Counted from the first letter of the stretch, positions 35,762 to 48,559 are shown. The stretch is DNA of 64,000 bases from Bondarzewia mesenterica (GCA_004802705.1 SGPL01000023.1:41605-105604); one strand, 5' to 3'. The notes: generated by a model from the sequence alone, not told the origin. Numbers and translations: made by a program.

Positions 35762-38700
35762 ATGCGTTGCACCCATTTCCCCTCATCTCATCATCCTTTT
35801 CATGCATGGTATGCGACATGAGTCGGAGACGTGTTTAATAGGGCTTACACACGCCGTTCTCCTCGTTGTCCACCCGCGCTTCCTTACTTGTTTGGACCCT
35901 TTGACGTATGATTCTGTTTTGATGTTTCTCACTTTTGAGCACTCGGCTGCTGGCGTTTTCCCTTAGTCATTCTTTCTTCACTTATCCGCGGGAATGTTGC
36001 CCACAGTATACTCATATGTCAATATATTGGTTTCTTTCATCATATGCAGTCCTGGCCGTTATTTGTCTTTCCTATTAGTTCGGGTTGAGGACTCGGAGGG
36101 TGTGCCCGTGCTGCTTGAACGATCTGCGGAGTTCACGCTAACCTTCCTTCTCGTTGGTGCAGAGGTGACATATCGCGAGCTCCGTACTATGTGCGCGTTT
36201 CCCCGACCTATCAGGAGTCATCTCTCCCACGCTGCGCACCATGCCAGGATCGACGCCATGGCGATAAGGAAGGTACGTGGACATAGAGGCGGAGCGGGGC
36301 CGCAACCGCCTTGCGAATTGCTGTACCGACGAAAGCGCTAGCGATTGCGACTTCCGTACTTCGCTCACTCTGGTAAAGTGCAATCATTCAATTCACTGGT
36401 CCTGTTCGCGCCTTCTTATCGCTCTGAGTCCGCAGATCAGAGTACTCGCCCCGAGTCATGCACGACTGATATCACAGGGAACATCAAGCCATGAATCCGT
36501 CGGAACCATGCCAGATGTTGTTTGATTGGCTTAGAGGCTTTATTTAAGCCCAGCCTAAGCCAATCAAAACAACGTCTGATATGTGATCATTATGGTTCTT
36601 TTGGATCCATGGGCTTGCTGTCCGCGGTGTCAAGCATTCATCTCATCTGTTTCAGGAGTTTGGTATATTTGTTTCTTCATTATATCGATGCGATATCCCA
36701 CTCACCTGATAGCCCACTGGGCTAGTGCGATCTGGCGATGTCACTCGCAAAAGCTATGTCCGGAGGATCGTCGTGAATTGGTAAGTTACACGGTATAGAT
36801 GACCTACCCGCGTGTTCTCCGGCAACGAGCCGCTCCCTTCGGAAACCCTTAAGACTATCTGCTATTCTTTCCGACTTACCGCCCTCGGAAATCTCCCACT
36901 GGTGAGCAGGCCGTTTTTTGTGCTCACAAATATTCATAATCTCCGGTCTTGCCCGCTGTAGTGACCTGTGCATTGAACCTGCTTGAAGTATTTCAGAAAC
37001 GTGACAGTGTAGTGTATGTACTACCCCACGTATACTTGGAAGACATGATGCCAGTAAGACCACATCCCTATCGCTTTCTCCGAATTCTTACTTCTTGAAA
37101 TGTTGAAGGGCATTCCTAGGCGTTCGGATCCGGGGATTACCCTTGTTACCTTCTCGGAAGAATTCTCCCGAGATGCGTTGTTCTCCAGAGTCGCCGTATG
37201 AATGCTTGAGGCTAGAGCGGTGATGACTTGGAAGAACCAAGAGTCTACACGCTCACCCATGATACATCTATCGCGAAATTTCCGAGCCATCCGGCTTTTC
37301 AGCTCTTGTCGACTTTACGTCGTACGACGCATTTCATGCGGGAACGGGAGACGATACCGATCAAAATCCGTAATCAAACCGAGGCTTCAGCGTTTTTTTT
37401 TGCGGTTGTGAAAAAAGTTCGACATATCCTTCCTGGCGCCCTGAAGCGAGCCTCTGCGATCTGGGCCCGGAGCCTTTGGNGCAGACGGGCGTGGCTTCTT
37501 TCTCTCATTCTTTTCTGATTGAGCGGCCTGGCTGACTATGACTTGGGTGATTCGATCTGGATGAACGGGGTCGGAAGCTCGTGCGGGCGTGACTCGACAG
37601 CTTGCTTCGCAGCATAAATAGGATGTTGACGCCAGTGGGAACAGGGAATCTCCATTCCGGCCCGGGCGTGGGCAAAGACACCTTGCCCTCAGATCTGTTC
37701 ATGATCAAACACAACTCCTTGGTGATTTCGATGGACAGCGGTGAGTCAGTCTCCGATCTTTTCTGGCATCGCGTTTTGAGGATAATCGAAGTTTAGTTGA
37801 CTTCATAGCAGCCCTTTGACGCCCCTGCAGTGCCCACCGTTTGAGGAATATATCCCATACTCCAAATCTGAGCAATTCGTTGCGGCAACTCACGACGTTT
37901 AGTTTCGGTGGTCGAAACAAATTGAATTCGCGGATCATGTCCATTCCGTATTCAATATTCATGACCCATCGTCCATTTCTGCGGGTGAGTGACGAAATCC
38001 GTATCGAGTTTCAAGTTGGTTACGATTTATCATCCCCCTTTAGACGCGGCGGACGTTCGACTGTGGGCGGCGTATAAGGGACATTCCCATGGCCCTCAAG
38101 GTCACCAGTATGGATTTCTCTTGGCCTGTTCTGCCACAACTCCGAATTTACAAAGGTTTTTGTATGCAACTATGCATCGGACCGTCTCAGCTGATCGTAA
38201 TCGAGGAGAATATCACAGATCTCAAGGTATGTACTCAATGTGATTTCGGACGTTCCGAGTCTCTTGCTTTTGTCCGTTTTCTTATCGATGCTGACAGTTC
38301 GTTCTGTCCTAAAGGCTGTAGGCAGGTTTTTGCGTATAATTTTTTTCTCCGTCGATGCCCTATCGGCGATCTGTGACACGGACAACTGCAGCGCGGTCCC
38401 AAGAATTTCAGCGTTCGAAATTTCTTATCAAGGCAGATCTTGCTCATTTCCCGTAATTGCAGATGCAGAACGCATCGACGCATGCTACGCCGTGGCAGAT
38501 TTCACACCGTCGGTGGGACGTGTACTGAGTGAGTCCATCTCGAGAACGACGACCAGTCTCGATGCCACGTCGAAGAATGGAAAGCGCGGCGCGCGCGTTT
38601 CGGGTGAATGCTACACAACAGTTGAGTCCAACAGCCGCGATGAATGCCGTTACGATACGTCGCCCTTGACACCGAGCTCAGGTGGTTACAAAACGACGCG

Positions 38701-40860
38701 AACGCATACTGCGTGGTGCGTCTCATGAATGAGGCTAATCACCTCCAGAGTCCAGGTTGATCACTGGGCTTTGTCCGGTATTCCTATATCTTTATGTTAC
38801 TCTGCAACAAGTTTCACTCATATTCTCACAAGCAGTGTCACAGTATATTAGAACTATAGTATGTTATTACGCGCCGAGACACAACGCGTCGAGAAAAGCC
38901 GGAAAGTTTCGCATCTGAAAATTTCATGCCCATCCAAACGTCCGACGGTGGTCTGGGCAGAAGCGCGCACACCTTCCGCCTGGTGTAGTGCCACATTGCG
39001 TGCCAACGAGCGAGGAGGAAGAAAAAACCGAACGACGACGCGCAGCCGGCCGCAGTCCGTGATATTAATTCGAACGTCCATATTCGCATCGACGCATATA
39101 TCCAGGTCGACGAGAGTTGTTCAAAGGCGGCCGAGCACGGTACACGAACCCCGAGTGAGTATATATATGTATACGCTCATGCACCTTATCGCCAGGAATC
39201 AGCGTGCTGGACTCATTCAGCGTAGCAAATGGCACACGCAGCGCTGATGGTGCGAGATGTACTGCTTGTGAGTAACTTACAACCGTGTGCGGCGTGATTG
39301 AGATGAGTCCATGCCCGCCGGCCGATCGCGAGGCACCGTGTAGACGCGGCGGGTTGAAATACAATATATATGAATATGAAACGATGCGATGTTCTTTTTT
39401 TTCGATCCCTGGTGAGGATCAAATACGAACGTTCGAAAGCGACGTCGACGCGTCCGACCGAACGCATGCACATGTGAAGAAATGGGGTTTCCACCCGAAG
39501 ACGCTGATCACATTAATACTGTCTCAGTGTTCACGTTTAACTCGATGTGCCAGGATATGCACTGTAGGCGCGAGCCAAGCCGAAGAGAGATAGCGTTCGA
39601 CCCATGTGTAAGATATGCTACAATCCGTTGGATCTCACCATGGCATGCGTGGTCCGAGTGAGGATGGGAGGCTCACTGCTGATTATGGGGACGCGCTGCC
39701 GGGGACCTGATCGCGAGCGCGTGCCTCCCGAGTGCCTAACACATATTTGTTCGCCAGTCTGAATCGTGATCAACGCAACGCACCTGTAAGGACTTACACA
39801 TCCATGGTGCTAATATGCATGATAAGAACAGGTCGCGCACCACGGCAGACACATGCCATTGCATGTGCGCAGTTGCAAGTGCAAGACGGACGAGACGAGC
39901 ATGCGAATCCAGACACATTCGATGATGAGTCGGGTGGAGGATCCCGGACGTCATCGAGCGAGAGAACGCGCACAAAGCCCAGAAGCGAAGCCTGCCACAT
40001 ACTAATTACTTTGCTTACCCCGCCGGTCCACCGTGTAGCTGCTTCGCATCCGGATGTACGTGCAGACTGTGCAAAAATAGCCACATGAATGAATGCCATA
40101 CCTACATACTTATCATCATAAATATGTACGCGCAGTTCCGTCTTTTGCGCGCGAGCAGACGACAGAAACGAACAATAATGTCCTTGCAAGACACAGGCGC
40201 CAAACACCAAATGCGATATCAAAGTTGCGAAGCCGCTTGGCACGAGAACCGACTTCTCTCCCCGGATGCGGTGCGACCAAATCAACAAGGGCCGGGGTCG
40301 CACGGCCTAAAAGGAGTTCCCAACAGCTTCGCAAACCCCATTATCTCCCTGCCAAAGAAGACCCACAGATGGGAAATGAAATCGTAGTACACAGGAAACA
40401 GCCGCAGCACAATGGCGGACCCCACGCAGTGTACGATAGCCGCGAGACAATAGCCGCCGACACAGGGTTGCTTACGGATTGCGCACACACAGGACGGGCA
40501 GGTGATGCTCCGCAGAGCCAACAAGAATGTATTATGCGAAAAGTGAACTATTTCGATGCGATGTGATGATCTAGCATCAAATAAAACGCACAGCGCCGTC
40601 CGTCAGCCTTTGAGTCGGAAGACGAAACAGGGGACCCACTAATGGAGATAAGGACGGGTACTCACGGGTAGTGTACACTTGACGAATGGACGGCTAATAT
40701 GGAATGAAGCTTGCGAATCGTGGTATTGGAAAAACGCAGGGAGCCAAAAAAGGAGAGAATAATGACAGATGACAGTGTTGCTGACGATGGCGATCCGAGC
40801 CCGTGCTTCAACGTATGTAATAAGCTCTGGAACGCCAAGATGCGTGCAGGCCAGTGGAGC
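35762..40860. other. Gene-poor island, 5.1 kb
   Basis: Longest stretch without a recognisable gene. Many short ORFs on both strands (for example plus 35994-36341, minus 37705-37962, plus 38240-38728), none with family motifs and none that I could splice into a longer product. It holds an N at 37480 and the hairpin at 36511-36580. It could be decayed coding DNA, a long 3' flank plus promoters, or noncoding transcripts. Confidence 0.5.
36511..36580. repeat. Imperfect inverted repeat / hairpin of about 70 bp
   Basis: The left arm CAGATGTTGTTTGATTGGC at 36512-36530, continuing TTAG, pairs with the reverse complement of CTAAGCCAATCAAAACAAC at 36555-36573 plus GTCTG. One base gap and one mismatch lie in about 23 pairs. 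The loop contains GGCTTTATTTAAGCC, itself a small palindrome. It may be a miniature transposable-element remnant or a transcript hairpin. Confidence 0.75.
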
Positions 40861-41575
40861 TCAGCTGCTCGTAGAAAATCTGCGGACGGAGGCGAGGCTG
40901 GGTGGGTTTAGATCGCGCAAGGCGGTCTCGGTCGCGCGGCGCTTCGTGTACGTGCGTCCGCTGGGTTGCCCGTCGTCATGCTCCTCCCGCGTGCGTTTCC
41001 GCTTGGAACGTGTGGCGGTATACGGAGGATGGGAGAGGTCCTCGTCCGGGTCTGGGAGCTCAAATTGGAATTGGAGCACGGCGGATGGGCGGTAGACGAC
41101 GGGTTTGGGTGCAACTAGAGGTGCGTTGCAGACGACGTGCACGAATTCGGGGGAAGGTGTCGGTGGGGCATCATCGGTGGATGTGGGAGAATTGGGTGCG
41201 GATGGGGAGGAAACTAGTGGGAATTACGGAAATCAATAGAATGAAATCGTGGGACGAAGCTGGCCACTCACGGTCAAGTTCTGGCACGGACAAGTAATCT
41301 GGAATGTGAAGTGCATGAAGCTGAGGGGGTTGCGGCGGGAGCAGGGTAGGTGGGTATGATGCCTGCCACATTTGGGTTGGTTTTATGGATGAAGGGCCTG
41401 CTACTGGCTGGGGGGGCGGATACCGCCAGTGCATCGGCCAAGAAGGATGGACTGGAGCATACTGTGAAGGATGAGAGTACGGCCAGGCAGTTGTGGGTGG
41501 CAGCGACGACTGGGGATGATTGTACCAAGCGTCAAGAGGGTCAGGGAGGGAGAGGGAGAGGGAAGAGAGATCCAT
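40861..41575 (-). CDS. Unrecognised protein, 218 residues, Pro-rich with nuclear-localisation-like basic patch
   Basis: Two exons: 41575-41272 and 41213-40861. Together they are 657 nt with a phase-1 junction, a GTGAGT donor and an ACTAG acceptor. The N-terminal half is Pro/Tyr/Trp/Ser-rich and likely disordered (MDLSSLSLSLPDPLDAWYNH, PVHPSWPMHWRYPPPQP). The second half has VVYRPSAVLQFQFELPDPDEDL and a basic cluster RSKRKRTREEHDD, which suggests a nuclear protein. No domain recognised. A TATA-like element lies 34 bp upstream. The clean splice arithmetic supports a real gene. Confidence 0.65.
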
Positions 41576-41608
41576 GGGAGGGCGAGAGGAGGGAGAGAGG
41601 GACAGGGG

Positions 41609-41616
41609 TATATAAA
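41609..41616 (-). promoter_or_regulatory. TATA-like element upstream of the unrecognised gene
   Basis: TATATAAA on the plus strand (TTTATATA on the minus strand), 34 bp upstream of the minus-strand start at 41575 and about 230 bp upstream of the plus-strand mL49 start. Orientation of use is uncertain. Confidence 0.4.
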
Positions 41617-41843
41617 GGAGACATAAGCGGGATTAATTGGGGATTGGAAGGTGACGGTAAAGAGGCGCAGGGGGCCAGCATTTCAATGGAGAAACGAGCC
41701 CAGTCGGTAACCACTCAGCCACCTGTCACGCTTGCCCGGCGCAGTCACTCCATTTCCTGCCTACACTTTCAGGCAAGGACCTAGTTTCTTTCTGGGCGAA
41801 GAAAATCATTTAACCACGTCCCTTAGCCCTCGTAGTGCCGGCC

Positions 41844-42224
41844 ATGTTCTCCCACTCCTTCAGCAGGGCTTACTCCCAAGCCGTGAAACACGTCCAATAT
41901 CCTTACTACCTGTCCCGCAACTCCTTGGGCTCACTGCCCGTGTACACCGATATCCGTAACGGTGGTACCAACTATACCGTCCATGTCCGTAACGTGCAGG
42001 GTGATGCAAAGGTCTGTGATCACTATTGTTACCAACACACGAGTATTGAATATTGATCCCCCATCAAGGCTCTTGTTGATGATCTCGCTTCCACCCTCTT
42101 CCCTGAGGGCTCACCAGAGGCAGCCCGCTTGAAACTGCGCGTTCATATGTCGAAACACATCATCCTCTCGGGTGGCCGATGGAAAAACACCGTTCAGAAT
42201 TGGCTCAAGAGCAGGGGCTTCTAA
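41844..42224 (+). CDS. IMG2: Mitochondrial large ribosomal subunit protein mL49 (Img2 family)
   Basis: Component of the mitochondrial 54S ribosomal subunit. The start is the ATG at 41844 (GCCATG context) with a presequence-like N-terminus (MFSHSFSRAYSQAVKHV). Two exons, 41844-42011 and 42069-42224, give 107 residues. Family blocks are YYLSRNSLGSLPVYTDIRNG, YTVHVRNVQGDAKALVDDL, LRVHMSKHIILSGG and the terminal VQNWLKSRGF. Length and end match Img2/mL49. Only one intron; no defect seen. Confidence 0.93.
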
Positions 42225-44071
42225 GTCGGAAGCGACCCTATCAGGCGCCTTCTTTCCTTCTCTATTTTAGTACTTACCCAACTGTCATCCTACGCGCATT
42301 TTCCATCCATGTCCTCGCACCGAATCCGTCAAATATGGGTCACTGGTCACTAGCACTGGTCACCCCTTTCCAGGTTCGGTGAGTCGTTTCGGCGTTCGGT
42401 AATCATTCTTCCCCATCTACATCGCTGGCAGAGCCGCGTCCATCATCAATTTTGCATCCCGCACATCTCCTCAAGCAATTGAATCCACCCTCGAATCATG
42501 AGACTGATAGATCAGCCAGTGCTTTTTTTACTCGGTTTCTCGAAACACGTCAACGCGGGCGGGCTGCCGCGCCAGATCGCGTGTTTCTCATATAGATGAG
42601 CTTCGTCTTGGCTAAGCATCGCGCGCGTTTGTTGCTTGCGCAAACGCATTCGGAACGTTTTTCATGCGATGAACCCAGACGATGCACGCCGCAGATGAGT
42701 TTTTACGAACCTATGTACCCGAGGTTCCCTCGCGGCTGTGCCCTATCGCTGTCAGACACCCACCCACCCACTCGTGATAGCGCCGACAACAGCTGTATGC
42801 ATGGACTTGTCTCATCTCGCACACGCCGGTCGAACCATACCGACAGCTGTAGGGGTCCGGCACATCTCGCCAGGAACCTTACTGTACGCGGTAACTGTGC
42901 TTTACCGTAATGGCATTCTCACTCGAGTCGGCATGGTTCCTGTGCTTCCTGTCAAATCGATTCGATACGTATCTCGGCATCAGCTCCACCCACGGCTCCC
43001 ACAAACCCTCTTTTCTCACCGCGGAAAAGCTGCGGGGCGGCGAGGTCCCAGGACACGCACGGAGTATATGCGTGCAACTGATGCAGAGATAGATATTCCA
43101 TACAGATCCCGAGAAACTCCAGTCATCCCCGTTTCTTTTCAGTGCAGTAATCATGATATCATTTGTGACCGGCTGACCCGTCTGCCACACACATCAATAC
43201 GATCAACGGTTGTTGTTACACAAGCTTCGCGATGGTTCAGCATCTAGCAGAAACCTGACGGATCTCCGAGTTGGTACATATATCACGAACGTGGAAAAGT
43301 GTCGACAATTGCGTGCGTGCACTCCGCGTGGCGGTTCACGCTGCTGCGCTGCCTTTGGGCCCGAGCGTTGTAGGCTTCGCTGAGAAGCATGGCTCGCGGG
43401 AGGACGCGACCTTTTCGAGGAATCAAACCCGCGCGTTGTATCATGTCACGCCCGTTCACAAAGAGAAAGAAATGATTTTTGAACCTGAGCGCTGCACCTG
43501 GAGACGCCTGGAAGATCTCTTGTCAATTTTGGCTTCCGCGAATCCACACATCGCTCTTCCGGGTGATGATTTGTTTCAGCTTTGAATATCTCGACGCATG
43601 GGGAGATGGGTGAGTAGAGTTCCGAAGCTCTGCATCCAGGAACGTCGAACCACTCGTATTTATACGCGGGTACAGCGCTGCTGCGAGTGAGAGCCGAAAG
43701 GCGTGATGGAAGTTCCGACCTAGATAAAACTGGTGGAGGCCAAGACAATATTGGAGTCAGCATCGAACATCGATACAAGACACAACGAACATTCCTAAAC
43801 ACATGCAGTCTACAATTGTCCTTGTAGCAGCGGCTGCATGGAACTGTACATCGAACGCACTGATTGGAACGCGATCTTGCATATGTTACGTAAGCGCTCT
43901 CGGACTCGCCCGCGAACGGGACGCCGAAGCCGCTGTCCTCCTGCCCAGATGTAATTAGAACCTCCAAAAAGTTGCATCCAAGAAGCGCCTCGAGTCATCG
44001 AATCCCTTTTCTCTATTTATCTGTCGCGTCACCTGTTACCTGTTTTTAAAACTTGTCAGACCCCGAGCACG
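42225..44071. other. Intergenic, 1.8 kb
   Basis: ORFs on both strands (plus 42738-43247, minus 43446-43967) are Arg/Pro/Ser-biased and show no motif. The last 80 bp is pyrimidine-rich and is probably the PDX1 promoter. No gene assigned. Confidence 0.5.
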
Positions 44072-45850
44072 ATGAGTGCACCCCACACCCCTTCTATCGG
44101 CGTCGGGAACGCCAACGGTGCTACCGTGAACGCACCGACGCGGTCGCAGACGAAAGAAGGAGGATCCAGTAACCTTGGGACGTTCGGTGTACGGCCTGCG
44201 TTCTTCTCTTTTCTTACATGGGTTATATGCGCTCTCACACTCATCCCGTCCGGTGCTTCTAGGTCAAGTCGGGTTTGGCGCAGATGCTAAAGGTAAGTCT
44301 GCCTGTGGCGTGCTGTTTCACAGCTCCTGGCTCAGCCGTTGCGCAAAGGGTGGCGTCATCATGGACGTCGTAAATGCACAGCAGGTGCGCGGGTATTTAT
44401 GGAATTTTTGCGCGTGCTGGGCGCTCACTCGTAGTTTGCCCGTCGTTGCTGTTCTTGTAGGCGCGGATAGCAGAGGAGGCCGGAGCGTGTGCCGTCATGG
44501 CGCTGGAGCGCGTCCCCGCTGACATCCGCGCAGAGGGTGGGGTCGCTCGGATGGTATGTCGACGAGGCTCCCCTTCTTTGCGGATCACACATTTCAAATG
44601 CCAATGCGGCTCTTGCACCTTCGTAGAGCGACCCGCGCATGATCAAGGAAATAGTCGATGCCGTGACCATCCCCGTCATGGCCAAAGTGCGGATCGGTCA
44701 CTTCGTCGAAGCTCAGGTATGACCCTGCGCCTGCTCCGTCTCACCCGCATATCCCCCTATCTACCCCGGGGGGTGGTGTGGGAACGGGGAGTTCACATTT
44801 TTTTTTGTTGACAGTGATTTGCATTTTTGTCCCGTAGATCTTGCAGAGCATCGGGATCGACTACATCGACGAGTCGGAGGTGCTCACCCCCGCAGACGAA
44901 GAGCACCACATAAACAAGCACTCGTTCAAGGTCCCGTTCGTCTGCGGCTCTCGCAACCTCGGCGAGGCGCTCCGGCGCATCTCGGAAGGTGCGGCGTTCA
45001 TCCGCTCCAAGGGCGAGGCCGGCACTGGCAACGTCGTCGAGGCCGTGCGGCACCAGCGTGCCATCGCCAGCGCCATCCGCCAGGCGAGCGTGATGAGCGA
45101 GGAGGAGCTGTATGCGTACGCTAAGGAGATCCAGGCGCCCTTCCATCTGCTCAAAGAGACAGCAAGGTTGAAGCGCTTGCCCGTGGTTAATTTTGCTGCG
45201 GGTGGTATCGCTACTCCCGGTGTGTTCCATGTCTTGATACATTTAAAAAAAAAAGGATACTGAATCCATTCATCTAGCTGACGCCGCGCTGATGATGCAG
45301 CTTGGCTGCGATGGAGGTGCGTTGGATCATCTGTCTCAGTGACGCTCGGCAATCCTGATCATCTTGCTCAGTCTTTGTTGGTTCTGGTATTTTCCACGTA
45401 TGTCCTACCATCAATCATCGGAGTACTTATGGCGTGTGCCTTTTCACCTAACGTTCCCATACCCCAGTCCGGCGATCCTGCAAAACGCGCCCGTGCGATT
45501 GTCCAAGCGGTAAGCCCATCCTATGTCCCCGGTGCATAAGTAGCACCGCAGCTCAACGCCGAGGCGGATTAGGTGACACACTACAACAACCCAAAAATTC
45601 TCGCAGAGGTAAGATCGCGCTGTCATTTGCTTGTCGCGTTCACATCAAACAAGCTCATGTTTCGCAATCAAAAATAGATTTCTGAAGACCTTGGTGCGCC
45701 CATGGTGGGCCTCACCATGTGAGTCCTGATTTCGCCCTGCATCATTCTCCTTTTCCCTTTGGACATATGTATCTGTCGTTCCTGACAACTTTTGACCTGG
45801 TCAGTGATGCCAACCTCAAGGGCGGTCGTATGGCCGGCCGTGGCTCCTAA
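44072..45850 (+). CDS. SNZ1: Pyridoxal 5'-phosphate synthase subunit PDX1/SNZ
   Basis: Makes vitamin B6 (PLP) from ribose 5-phosphate, glyceraldehyde 3-phosphate and ammonia supplied by the SNO/PDX2 glutaminase. The start is the ATG at 44072. After a variable N-terminus come [123 protein letters not shown] block (here [14 protein letters not shown]) and the phosphate site [19 protein letters not shown] then GVFVGSGIF. Active-site lysines are in MAKVRIGH and RSKGEAGTG. Stop at 45848-45850 after MAGRGS. About ten exons, roughly 330 residues. The 3' exons are small but all frames join. No SNO partner in this window. Confidence 0.95.
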
Positions 45851-46744
45851 AGACTAGTGTATCCGGAGGTAAACAGAAAAAGAAGCAAACCATATCGTCG
45901 TGTCATTATTGCTGCTGTGGTATAGTTATGTGTGTATGTATATGTGTACAAGCATGTTGACCATCATTGCGAGAACATTACAAACAACGTTACGAACACC
46001 GCGTCCGAGGAACAAAGAGGAACACTTCGAGTCCTCCCCAGTCGCTTATATAATGAACGACGTCATTCAACCGGCCATGTCCCTTGCCCACAAATTGCTC
46101 TGCAGAGTCAACGGTTCAAATTCCCATCCATCACGCTCTTCGAAAGACATGCCCTCTGACAACCCAGACAAGCAACTCGACGAATTTGTTGCCGTATGTC
46201 CAATTTTTGATACGAGTGGATACGACCGGCGTCGTCCAATCAACGGGTCGACGACGACGATGCTGACGGGGTTACGCCACAGCAAGATCCTGCGGCGCGG
46301 TACACTTTCGAAAGCGAGCGCGACGCACCACAGTCCGAACTTTGTCGGGAGGGCAAGAAAGGTCGAGAGTGCATCACTGTGAGCTCGCGGACCATCCGCT
46401 CCGGAACCTTGTTTTCGTGCTTCCCTCACTGACCCCGCGCCGTGCAAGTTACAAATGCATTCAAAGAAGATGTTTGCCGCCATGCAGGTGCGTGTCCAAC
46501 GTCGTTCGGGAAAAGTTTGTTGTTTCTAAGGTCATGGTTCCATCCTGCATGCTCGTGGAACTTTCAGTCGAAGGGGTTCTTCTGCGCATTGCCCATAGAT
46601 CCCAGTCGGACATACATGGAGTGCACCCCGATACCGAAGTCATGATTTCGACACAATTGTACCACTACGAAGTTATGTCACGAACAGTTAACAAAGCATA
46701 ATCAACTGTTTCTCCTCTAGATGTCGCCCGAGTCAGAGCGCGCT
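45851..46744. other. Intergenic; weak ORF candidate
   Basis: An ATG at 46053, directly after TATATA, opens a 110-codon plus ORF to 46382 (MNDVIQPAMSLAHKLL...). It has no motif, and the minus strand is also open here, so I do not call a gene. The rest is the PDX1 3' flank and the RS-protein 3' end. Confidence 0.45.
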
Positions 46745-48423
46745 TTACGACACCGGCACAGGAGTCGCGTCAATCCCGAGCATCCCCGCACGCGCCTGCT
46801 CTAGCTGGGCGTCTGCAACTTCGCGACGTTGCTCAGCTGCCCGAAGATCAATGGTGGCAAATTCCAGCTCGATGCGTGCTCGCCGTAGTTTCTGTGCGTT
46901 TTGGACGTAATCCGATGCGACGTGCGCATGGGCAGTCTCCAGACGCGTGAACTGCAATGAATATGAATAGTCAGCGGTGTAAAAACGGCGGCAGAGTTCG
47001 TGCCTACATCGTGGGCTCCACTCTTAGCTAGTGGATTATAAACAGGTATAGGTGGGAGGACGAGTTGCGACTGAGGAGTCTCGACTTTAGGGGAATCTAC
47101 GTCCATGCGGGTCTGCGCTCCTGTGTTCGGCGTCCAGCGAAACCCATGAGATTTGCCAGCTTCGTGGAGATTGTGGGATGGAAGTGGTGCCTCAGTAGCG
47201 TGTCCGGTAAGAGTTTTGAGATGATGGCGTGGCCCTGTAGGCGGAGAACGAGAACGACGCCGTAGAGCTCGTTCCAATTCTTTCGGGTTCCTCGGAGGTG
47301 AGCGCGGGGGCTCCACTTTCATTTTTATGTCACCGTCACCGTCATGTTCTTCTTTAGCCTTCCCTTTATCTCGTGAAGACGCGGGTGTTGGGGTTGGTTT
47401 GTTGTGCTGTTCCTGTATCACCAGTACTGGACTGGGAGGGGAAGGAAGGGGGGAAGGAGTTGGTGGAGCTGGAGAACGACTGCGACTACGCGGCCGTGCA
47501 GGGGAAGCGCTTGGAGGAGGGGATTGTTTGGAAATTGGACTTTCTGAAGTATGGCGAGGGGGAAGTCGAGACTTGATGTTACGATGATCGTCGTCTGTCC
47601 TCACAGAATCCCGGCTGCGGCTCCGACTGTGTGTTCGGTGAGTGTGTCTCGGGCTTGGACTACGTGCAGGTGATTCGCGGTCGCTCCTGTCCCAGGGCCC
47701 TCTGTCTCGGGGTATCAAACGGCGGGAATCAGTCGAACGAGGACTATCGGGCTCGAATCTGGCTCCCGGTGAATGATCTCGAGACCCATGGCGATGACTT
47801 GGCCCGGGTGAATATCCTCGTGGACGAGGTGGAGGCGAAGCCGGACGGCGAGATGCTACAGAGTGTGAGCAATGTCAGAAACAGCCATCGTAAGACTTGC
47901 ACAAAGTATGAGCAGTTGAGAAGGACTCACTTGTATACCGAGGCGGCGACTGAGAATCCCTTCGTCTGTCGCGATCGCGGTCAAAGTCCCGTCGATCATC
48001 GTTTCGACGAAAATCCGGACGACGGCGGAACGGTCTGCTCTCGTCGCGAGTCCTCCAGTCATCGGCCCTTGGATAAGGGCGACGTCTGTCTGGGCCGGGA
48101 CGAAACTCTCGCTCGCGCCTTGGTGCATCTCCATACCGATCATTGTATCCTTCTCTATCATCTCGGGCTCTTGGATGGTCCCTATATCTGGAATCAGGGA
48201 CATAGCTATCTCTTGATGACGGCGGAATGTAAGTATCTGTAGGGTTCGTAGGAAAATATGTGTCAGTTTGTGATAATCGTGACCTGGGAGGCGATCGTGG
48301 AGGGTAGCGAGAATCTCTACTTGGTGGTGGCACCATAGAACGAGGAGGATGTCGTTTTTCCGTCAGAGGGAAAGAACGAGGCAGAGCCTGGTCAAAATTG
48401 GGTCGTGGAGGGAGACTCGACAT
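46745..48423 (-). CDS. Arg/Ser-rich protein with C-terminal coiled coil (unrecognised family)
   Basis: The start is taken at the ATG at 48423 (MSSLPPRPNFDQALP). An upstream in-frame ATG at 48561 would overlap the divergent cyclin L start, so it is less likely. Three or more exons. Exon 1 is rich in Arg, Asp, Pro, Tyr and Ser (DRYGDAPRREREFRPG, RRRPDFRRNDDRRDFDRDRD). Exon 2 continues with SR/RS runs ([25 protein letters not shown]), a Lys/Glu linker and RRRSRSPPTG. After an intron the last about 70 residues form a heptad-like helix (LETAHAHVASDYVQNAQKL, RIELEFATIDLRAAEQRRE). Stop at 46745-46747. The composition suggests an RNA-processing or nuclear-speckle protein; no RNA-binding domain is visible. 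Confidence 0.75.
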
Positions 48424-48559
48424 AACGATGGAGGGACTCGGATGTGACAAGTCGACTGTGTTCACTGACTGTTCAAAGCCAATTGTCGTGTTGTGACGTG
48501 TTTGGCAATATGTAGCCTCTTTTAAGTCACTTTCTCGAACCTTTTCACTTGGCATCTTC

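Noticed and set aside
37602..37700. P-loop-like string GPGVGKDTL in a short ORF
   Set aside because: It lacks the lysine-Ser/Thr pair of a true Walker A motif and any following nucleotide-binding motif, within a short ORF in non-coding-looking DNA.
42738..43247. 169-codon plus ORF downstream of mL49
   Set aside because: No hydrophobic core, domain or conserved motif; the opposite strand is also open nearby.
43446..43967. 173-codon minus ORF upstream of PDX1
   Set aside because: Composition looks random and no intron or family evidence supports it.
44072..45850. A SNZ-SNO vitamin B6 gene pair
   Set aside because: PDX1/SNZ is clear, but no glutaminase (SNO/PDX2) is present on either side in this window.
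46100..46125. Possible tRNA T-loop (GGTTCAAATTCC)
   Set aside because: Flanking bases do not form a T-stem, and no matching acceptor or anticodon arm could be drawn.
46053..46382. 110-codon ORF after a TATATA sequence
   Set aside because: The TATA directly touches the ATG, too close to act as its promoter; no motif; the minus strand is equally open.
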